From Achatina immaculata (taxonomy: Eukaryota; Mollusca; Gastropoda; Stylommatophora; Achatinidae): 64,000 bases of DNA. Positions 57,958 to 64,000 of the stretch are shown here, in pieces. The notes beneath the pieces are model-generated. The model worked only from the letters and a program-made list of their open reading frames with translations. It ran no database searches and had not been told where the DNA came from. Every line of letters starts with the position of its first letter. Positions within the stretch are counted from its first letter, which is position 1. The position numbers were made by a program, and so were the translations under genes. The stretch covers positions 5,866,438 to 5,930,437 of the forward strand of contig CM019716.1 of the NCBI GenBank assembly GCA_009760885.1, in the 5' to 3' direction.

Positions 57958-58205
57958 AGTCACCCATCGTCGCCAGCCAGTGTAAACAAGCTTCACCAGA
58001 AAAAAACGACCATCAAAAACGGAGTGGAGTCACTGACTCTTTACCAAGTGATCAAGACCATCATAGCACAATATTAGAGTACCCAATACGAGTACCACCA
58101 ACAAATTCGACGCTCTACAACAAATTCGACGATCTACAACAAATTCGACGCTCTACAACAAATTCGACGATCTACAACAAAGCTCTGTACCAGATACTCC
58201 CTTAC
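57958..58205 (+). mobile_element. CR1 ORF1 fragment inside the 36-bp minisatellite
   Basis: CACCCATCGTCGCCAGCCAG through AAGTGATCAAGACCATCATA matches 59355-59520 of the long CR1 copy. A short stretch (CTACAACAAATTCGACG) has expanded to four ~19-bp units here. Confidence 0.85.
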
Positions 58206-58855
58206 ATGTCACGGTCACAAACATAAACTGTACAAGATGTCCTAATCTTACTGCTGTTATGTCAAGTCTGATATACGTCACAGATCCGAACTGTAAAATA
58301 TGTTCAAATATTCAGATCTAATACGTGTCACAGACATAAGCTATCAAGTCCAAATCTTGCCGCTGTCAGCTTGAAATATCTCTTATCAGATTCTGTTTTT
58401 TTCAGTTCTATTTTTTGTTGAGGCAGCGTTTTCCTTAGATTAGAGAAAATCAAAGTGTTTGAACAAACTTTGAAACTCAGCGCCATCTCACGGACAGGAC
58501 AGGTAAAAGTGTTAAAGGTATGCAGTTTTGTGAGCTTAACGTAAGAAAAAAAGGTACACATGGCAGAGGCGTATCCACTAAAAGAGGCACGTAGGGGAGA
58601 GTTTTAATGGCTTCCCACTTTTGAAGAGTAAACAGGTGTATTCTTGCGCGGATAGTAAAAAGAAGTACCTACAAAATGTTTCAGTTTGGCAGGAATAAAG
58701 TTGTTTTATCTGAAGCGTATTGAATATAACGGGATTTTGATTACATCTGTCTGTATACTAGAATAGGGGGGGGAGGGGAGGAAGTTGTTCATAAATAAAA
58801 TATTTTAAAAACTCTTAAATGTTTTTACTGTCTAATTGTATACCGTAACAGATCC

Positions 58856-60560
58856 ATGAGAATGGAGTTACATAGAGCGATGCTATTAATTTTATTTACA
58901 AAAATCTCTTTCTTTCAAAAAGACAACCCAGCTAACAGTTCTAGCGAAACTGATATAACAACGGAACCAAACTCTGAAAAATGTTTGCAGAGTAATGTTC
59001 CTAGACGTAGTGAGACTATTAGTTCTCATCAAGCTGTTGGTACAGATACAAAATCACTTACTTGTCTCTGTGGCCATGACTTCACAGAAGTTATTAAAGA
59101 CTTCGTGAAAATACTCATCAGTGACATGAAGTCGGAAGTTATAAAGTTACTCAGTGAGGAGAATGACAATTAAAAAAAAGAAGTTGAATAGCTGAAAGAA
59201 GGAAATAAGAAACCGAAGCTGCTCATTCAATCAGCGAACACCGAAAAACACCGCAGTAGCAGAAAACCATACAAAAGCAACCAGACAGAAACTGGTAGTC
59301 ACAGTCAGTCAGTGGCTGCTAGTCAAACTAATCTTAACATGAAGCCGAAGGCTCACCCATCGTCGCCAGCCAGTGTAAACAAGCTTCACCAGAAAAACGA
59401 CCATCAAAAACAGAGTGGAGTCACTGACTCTTTACCAAGTGATCAAGACCATCATAGCACAATTTTCGAGTACCCCATACGAGTACCACCAACAAAGCTC
59501 TACAACAAATCTCTGTACCAGATATTCAGCAGACAGACAGGACGCAACAATCACCTCAGTCAAACAACCCATCCAACCTCCAGTCACGATCTAACCAAAA
59601 ACAACGTGAACAAAATACGCAGCAAATTCCCATTCACAAAATCAGGGACAGTACAACACATTTAATAATTGGTGATTCTCTGCTAAAGGGCGTATATGGC
59701 GAGCTGATGTAAATATCAGACGAAGAGACTGTCTCAGTAGTTGCACTACCGGGAGCCGGTATTGCGAAAATAACGCAAACACTGAGAGATTTTAATATAG
59801 ACCAGGGCGTAAGGAAAATCTCCGTACATGTTGGCATAAATGGCCAGAACATCAGACGTTCCGACATGCAGGCTTTGACTTCCGGCATCAAGGAAAAGTA
59901 TCCGACTACAGCCATCTTCCTATCTTCCATCATTCCACCCTGCTCCGGTCCTGGACGCCGCCTGGTAGACATCAACAACAAGGCACTTCAGCCATACTGT
60001 CGTGGTAACAACATTGTCTACACAGACCACACTGTGTTCTTCATCTCAGCCTCTGGTGCCCCGAAGAAACGGATGTACAGGGACCACATACATACATCAA
60101 AACTTGGTACCAGCATCCTTGCCAAAAATCTAAAGTTTCCAGAACGTACACTACAGAAAGACGTGGTACAGTTGGATGACCACAAACAACACCCACATCC
60201 AACAAAAACCCCCATAAAGCCAGCTCTGCTCCGAGCACTAAAACCATAGGGACCTCCAAATCTGCACCACCTGTTCCACAGCAAACCACCAACTATGACA
60301 CAATGTTTCCACCCCTACCCTCACGTCAGCCTCAGACGGTCAGACGAGCTGATACGAGCGTCAGCAACGTCAGGATTCTTCCTCCGTCGCACAGCTCATT
60401 GGAAGAGCTCAACACACAAGCACGTTCCATGCAACATCCTCAAAGAAATCTGGAGCTGCAGTATTTGTTGCAATTTAGCCCTGCAGCCTTGAGTCATGCC
60501 TATATGTTATCTCTGCATAATTCACATGGCATGGTACCTTATAGACACAACATGCCTTAG
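58856..60560 (+). pseudogene. CR1-gamma ORF1 with SGNH/GDSL esterase domain (frameshifted)
   Basis: The N-terminal part (58856-59173) has a CLCGHDFTEVIKDFVKILIS segment; a stop at 59171 and a shift near 59650 follow. The esterase part begins LIIGDSLLKGVYGELM (catalytic Ser in GDS) at about 59663, then VALPGAGIAKITQTLRDFN, VHVGINGQN (block III), IFLSSIIPPC, and MYRDHIHTSKLG (Asp and His of block V). CR1-family ORF1 proteins are known to carry such esterase domains. A stop near 59710 separates the GDS block from the rest. Confidence 0.82.
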
Positions 60561-60789
60561 ACTGATGGCAGTATCATCGTGATCCATCACAAACTGAAAC
60601 CGTCAACCCGCAATGTCAAAAAAAGAATTATTACTCAGCAGGACGTACTGACTGGTATCTTTTTTCTTAAGTTTATTTAGAATTATTTACGTTTTATTAT
60701 TGTATTTTATTTCTTACCCCTTTTTTGTACCAATTTTTCTAGTTCTTGTCTTCTTTCTATAGGTCCTTGCAGTTTGTGAGTTGTATCTG

Positions 60790-63293
60790 TTTGTGTGTGG
60801 AATATAGCCGATGAAGATATTAGAATTAACGGTTTTAACTTGATCCGGCGTGACTCAACTAGAAAACTAGAAACAGGTCTAGTAATGTAAGTCTCCACAA
60901 CTATCCAGTTTAGTCGTAGAGAAGACCTCTAATTATCAGAGGTGGAGTGTATTTGGGCGGAAGTTAAATTGCCAAACCAGAGTCCATTAATTATTGGACT
61001 TTTGTACCGTAATCTAAATGCATCATCTCTGTGGTACGATCACTTCACGACTATGATGGATGAGGTTTCAACTTTTAAGTTCAAAGATATTATCATTCTT
61101 TGAGATTTCAACATAGATCTAACACAATCAAATCCAACTTGGAGCAATATTATATTATCTTACAATTTTTGCCAAATTGTCACCAAACCTACCAGAGTAA
61201 CAGAAGTATCATCCACATTATTAGATCATATATATGTAGCGCAACCAGAAAACATCATTGAATGCAACATCCCTCATACTTCCTTAAAGATTTGCAAGAA
61301 TCTTCACTTACACATGTGTACCAACTAACTGACCCTGATGAGGCAATAGAATATTGGCTAAAGATCTTCTGAGATATTTTAGACAAACATGTCCCCATGA
61401 AAGAAGTGAGAGTAAAACACCAGACGAAGTCACCTTGGATAACACCTGAAATATTACAATCCATGAGAGAACGTGACCGGGCGCACAAAATCCAAGACTT
61501 TATGACCTACCGTTCACTCAGAAACAAAGTTCAATACTTAATAAGACAATAGAAAAAAAATGACTTTAGGAATCTAGTACAAAATAAAGCAGACAGTAAA
61601 TCAATTTGGAAAGCCATAAATACCCTATCAAATAAAAGAAAAGAATTTGATTATCAAACCATCAATCGTGCATACACTAGCGCACATATCAGTACACATT
61701 TCAGAGAAGAAATCAACATTCTTAAATCATCAACATCAGCTCTTGTATGCGACTTACATGAACTACAAACATTCCTGGATAGCAGATGTACTGATTTTAA
61801 ACAGTTACACATTCCATTCTTAACAATCAGTGAAGTTCACAGTTATCTCTTAACCTTAAAAAACAACAATACAGCTGGACTTGATGATATTAGCAATAAG
61901 ATCTTACGTTAAGACCTGTCATTTCACATACACTTATATACACTTATATACATTTACAATCAGTGCATTGTAAAATGTTATTTCCCTGAGGCTTTTAAAA
62001 CTGCTAAGGTGTATCCTCGCTTTAAATCTGGCTCATCCAACAATCTTACCAACTATAGACCAATATCCATATTATCGTCATTATCAAAACCACTCGAAAA
62101 ACACATATACAAAATACGACATACACATATACGACACATGCAAGAGAACAATTTGCTCATAGACAGTCAGTCAGGCTTTAGAGCCAATAATTCCTGGCAC
62201 ACAGCTCTTACCAAAATGTCAGAAAACTGGTTAGTAAACATAAATGACGGCAAACTATGTGATGCCATCTTTGTCGACTTTAAAAAGGCATTTGATATGA
62301 TTGACCACGATATTCTTGTAAGAAAAATAAAGACTTATAAATTGCACCCTAACCTAATAAAATTAGTTGCATCATTTCTTTCAGACGGACAGCAGGTCTT
62401 CAACAATCCTCTATCAAATTCTGCTATAGTTGACACTGATGCTCCGCAAGGTTCTAGTCTAGGCCCGTAATCTAGAATCAACTCTTCAGGTCGAGTTATA
62501 CAACTTAATTAGATGGAGCAACAACAATGGCATGATTATAAATACCGATAAAACAAAATCAATGCTCATAACAACAAGACAGAAACCAGAAAACGCAACA
62601 AAAACAACACTTCGGCTCTGCACGGAAACATCACAGATAGAAAACGTTAGCGAGCACAAAACACTAGATCTTATTATTGACTAACATCTGACCTGGACGT
62701 TAGCGAGCACAAAACACTAGGTCTTATTATTGACCAACATCTGATCTGGAACTCTCATGTGCAAAGTCTAACAAAATTCATCGCACAAAAAGTATACCAG
62801 TTAGCCAAAATTAAGCACTTCATCAATCAAGACACAAGAAAGACATACTAAATATCACATATACAAACACATCTGGGATGGTTGCTCAGTGTCAAATACA
62901 ACGAGGTTTTGCTCACTCCAAAAGCGAGCAGTAAAGCTTATTAGTGACAAAGATCAAGCACAAACAACTAACCAGCACAAACGTATCAAAATACTGCCTC
63001 TTAAGAACAGGTTCCTCTTCAGCGAAGCCAAGTTAGTACATCAAATTCTTTCACAGCATGCCTCGCCTTATCTATGGAAGCTGTTTACATGTAGCCCAAA
63101 GGGCAGTCAGCGCTTGAACAACATATGTCTTCCAAAACCTAGACTTGATCTTTACAAGAAAAGCTTTAGTTATTCTGCTGCTCATCTTTGGAATACCCTC
63201 CCATCCTGTATAAAAAAAAATATAAATTATACTCCTTCCTACAACTACAAACTCTTCCAATATCTATTTGATGTCGACTACATGCCTCCATGA
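60790..63293 (+). pseudogene. CR1-gamma ORF2, EN and RT (decayed, RT core deleted)
   Basis: The endonuclease C-terminal half reads EDIRINGFNLIRRDSTRKLE, IIGLLYRNLNAS, a DFNIDL motif preceded by a stop in place of Gly, and STLLDHIYV. RT: TYRSLRNKVQYLI, NTAGLDDISNKIL, NLTNYRPISILSSLSKPLEK, IFVDFKKAFDMIDHDILVRK and DAPQGSSLGP. It then jumps to NLESTLQVELYNLI, omitting the FADD box that CR1-alpha keeps. The C-terminal frame (62889-63293) is open: KRAVKLISDKDQAQ through PRLDLYKKSFSYSA. Confidence 0.88.
62641..62755. repeat. 57-bp tandem duplication inside CR1-gamma
   Basis: CGTTAGCGAGCACAAAACAC through CTGACCTGGA occurs twice in a row, the first copy with a TAA where the second has CAA. Confidence 0.9.
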
Positions 63294-63626
63294 ATCATAA
63301 AACTTAAAAGTTATTTTAGACTGCTCTTACAGACACCGAATATTGTTTATTCTGAACAGTCCTGAAATTTTGTTTAGTAGATAGTCATTTATACATGTAT
63401 GTAGTTACTTCTGTACTGAGTGAATGTTTAAGAGCGAAACGTAAATGTTTTATTTTATTTTATGTCTCTCAGCTTCAGTGTTAGTTATGTTTGTTACATG
63501 AACAGCATATTTGTAGAATGTCTGGAATAGAGTGAAAGATATATGATAAAGGGCAGAATGTCAGACGGGCCTGCGTGCACAATTATTAACCCTTTTGAAG
63601 TAAAAATCAGTCAATCAATCAATCAG
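63294..63626 (+). mobile_element. CR1-gamma 3'UTR and (TCAA)n tail
   Basis: GAGCGAAACGTAAATGTTTT, TAGAATGTCTGGAATAGAGT, GGGCAGAATGTCAGACGGGC and tail CAATCAATCAATCA. This is the full 3'UTR of the family that recurs at 5.5, 28.5, 49.3-54.1 and 55.4 kb. Confidence 0.9.
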
Positions 63627-63656
63627 TCTGTTTGTCTCTCTCTCTCTCCCTCTGCT

Positions 63657-63742
63657 TTTCTGTCAAAGATTGCCTATTTTTCTGCCAAAGATTGACTGTT
63701 TTTCTGTCAAAGATTGCATGTTTTCCTATCAAAGATTGTCCT
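63657..63742. repeat. ~26-bp tandem repeat
   Basis: TTTTTCTGTCAAAGATTGCA-like units occur four times. Confidence 0.8.
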
Positions 63743-63781
63743 CTCGATTTGTTTCCATGATATTCTGCTGCACGGTTTCAG

Positions 63782-64000
63782 ATCCCGACATCCTTAGCTG
63801 TTGTCATGGAAACATCATCGAAGCTTCCTTGCAATGGAATGTCCTCTACATCTGATCCCATGTTTGAGTCACAGTCCTGGAGTTTGTACCCCTTTAAGTT
63901 CCCAAGTGTCCTGGATTATTTACCCTATTTTTGTGACGTGACATTTGAAGACATGAACTGTCTCATGGCGGATATTTCCTGGTCCAGCAACGTCAGTCTT
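63782..64000 (+). CDS. Possible exon of an unknown gene, running off the right edge
   Basis: A GGTTTCAG acceptor-like site (ending 63781) is followed by a frame open to the last base (73 codons, with an internal ATG at 63806). It is non-repetitive and contains FPSVLDYLPYFCDVTFEDMN then CLMADISWSSNVSL. The C-x-x-x-F-E-x-x-x-C spacing faintly recalls extracellular Cys-rich modules such as MAM, but I cannot identify it. Confidence 0.3.
   Translation, partial: MPTSLAVVMETSSKLPCNGMSSTSDPMFESQSWSLYPFKFPSVLDYLPYFCDVTFEDMNCLMADISWSSNVSL

Noticed and set aside
57586..58226. Val-Thr-Cys-Ile-Arg-Leu repeats on both strands
   Set aside because: 36-bp minisatellite followed by a CR1 ORF1 fragment; no independent gene.

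Overview
This window is metazoan nuclear DNA. It shows spliced coding exons with GT/AG junctions, long introns, A+T-rich non-coding sequence, many non-LTR retrotransposons (RTE-like, CR1-like and an RNase H-bearing I-superfamily element), Penelope-like elements, mariner and hAT relics, and dense satellites. The mix of RTE (craniofacial-development-protein-2-like), CR1 with an SGNH-esterase ORF1, Penelope and mariner elements resembles mollusc or other lophotrochozoan genomes. That placement is inference, not proof. I saw no rRNA, tRNA, CRISPR array or bacterial-type operon.

The one clear host gene is a secreted cholinesterase-like carboxylesterase on the minus strand. Seven coding exons can be joined in phase: 39226-39026, 34945-34812, 33123-32950, 21849-21765, 12193-12020, 9698-9474 and 2271-2009. 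They give about 418 codons carrying a signal peptide, the choline-site Trp (W105), the first family disulfide (C88-C115), the GGGF oxyanion region, the catalytic Ser in GESAG (S220) and the catalytic Glu in KDEG (E345). The 3' exons with the catalytic His lie beyond the left edge. Its introns are filled with transposon fragments, and nearly every one has its own minisatellite.

Upstream of exon 1 (39.0-45.9 kb) the first coding exon and its 5' flank are repeated three times. Copies A and C are intact and B is truncated. Copies A and B carry the same RTE fragment with a 14-bp target duplication, while copy C keeps the empty site. The unit also carries the 5' part of a Penelope-like 3' end and is joined at a (TAGA)n array.

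Layout: 0.2-2.0 kb 48-bp minisatellite; 2.4-6.1 kb three-level RTE/RTE/CR1 nest; 6.7-9.0 kb hAT MITE, RTE pieces and a deleted mariner; 10.4-11.2 kb Penelope; 12.6-13.2 kb RTE-in-RTE nest; 14-18 kb satellites; 18.4-20.2 kb MITE and RTE pieces with an RT-derived satellite; 22.2-24.0 kb inverted Penelope-like element with a 48-bp-arm hairpin; 24-30 kb minisatellites, Penelope and CR1 ends; 30-31 kb RTE; 33.7-34.2 kb RTE; 35.6-36.9 kb full-length but dead mariner; 37-39 kb simple repeats; 46-47.7 kb minisatellites; 49.3-55.8 kb CR1 copies, one interrupted by a nearly intact I-superfamily LINE; 57.3-58.3 kb satellites; 58.9-63.6 kb a long decayed CR1 with ORF1 (esterase) and ORF2 (EN/RT). At the right edge is a possible exon of another, unrecognised gene.

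No wholly new functional system is demonstrated. The most notable things are the exon-1 triplication with its built-in empty-site control, several minisatellites that visibly grew out of transposon coding or UTR sequence, and the recurrent inverted-end architecture of the Penelope-like copies.
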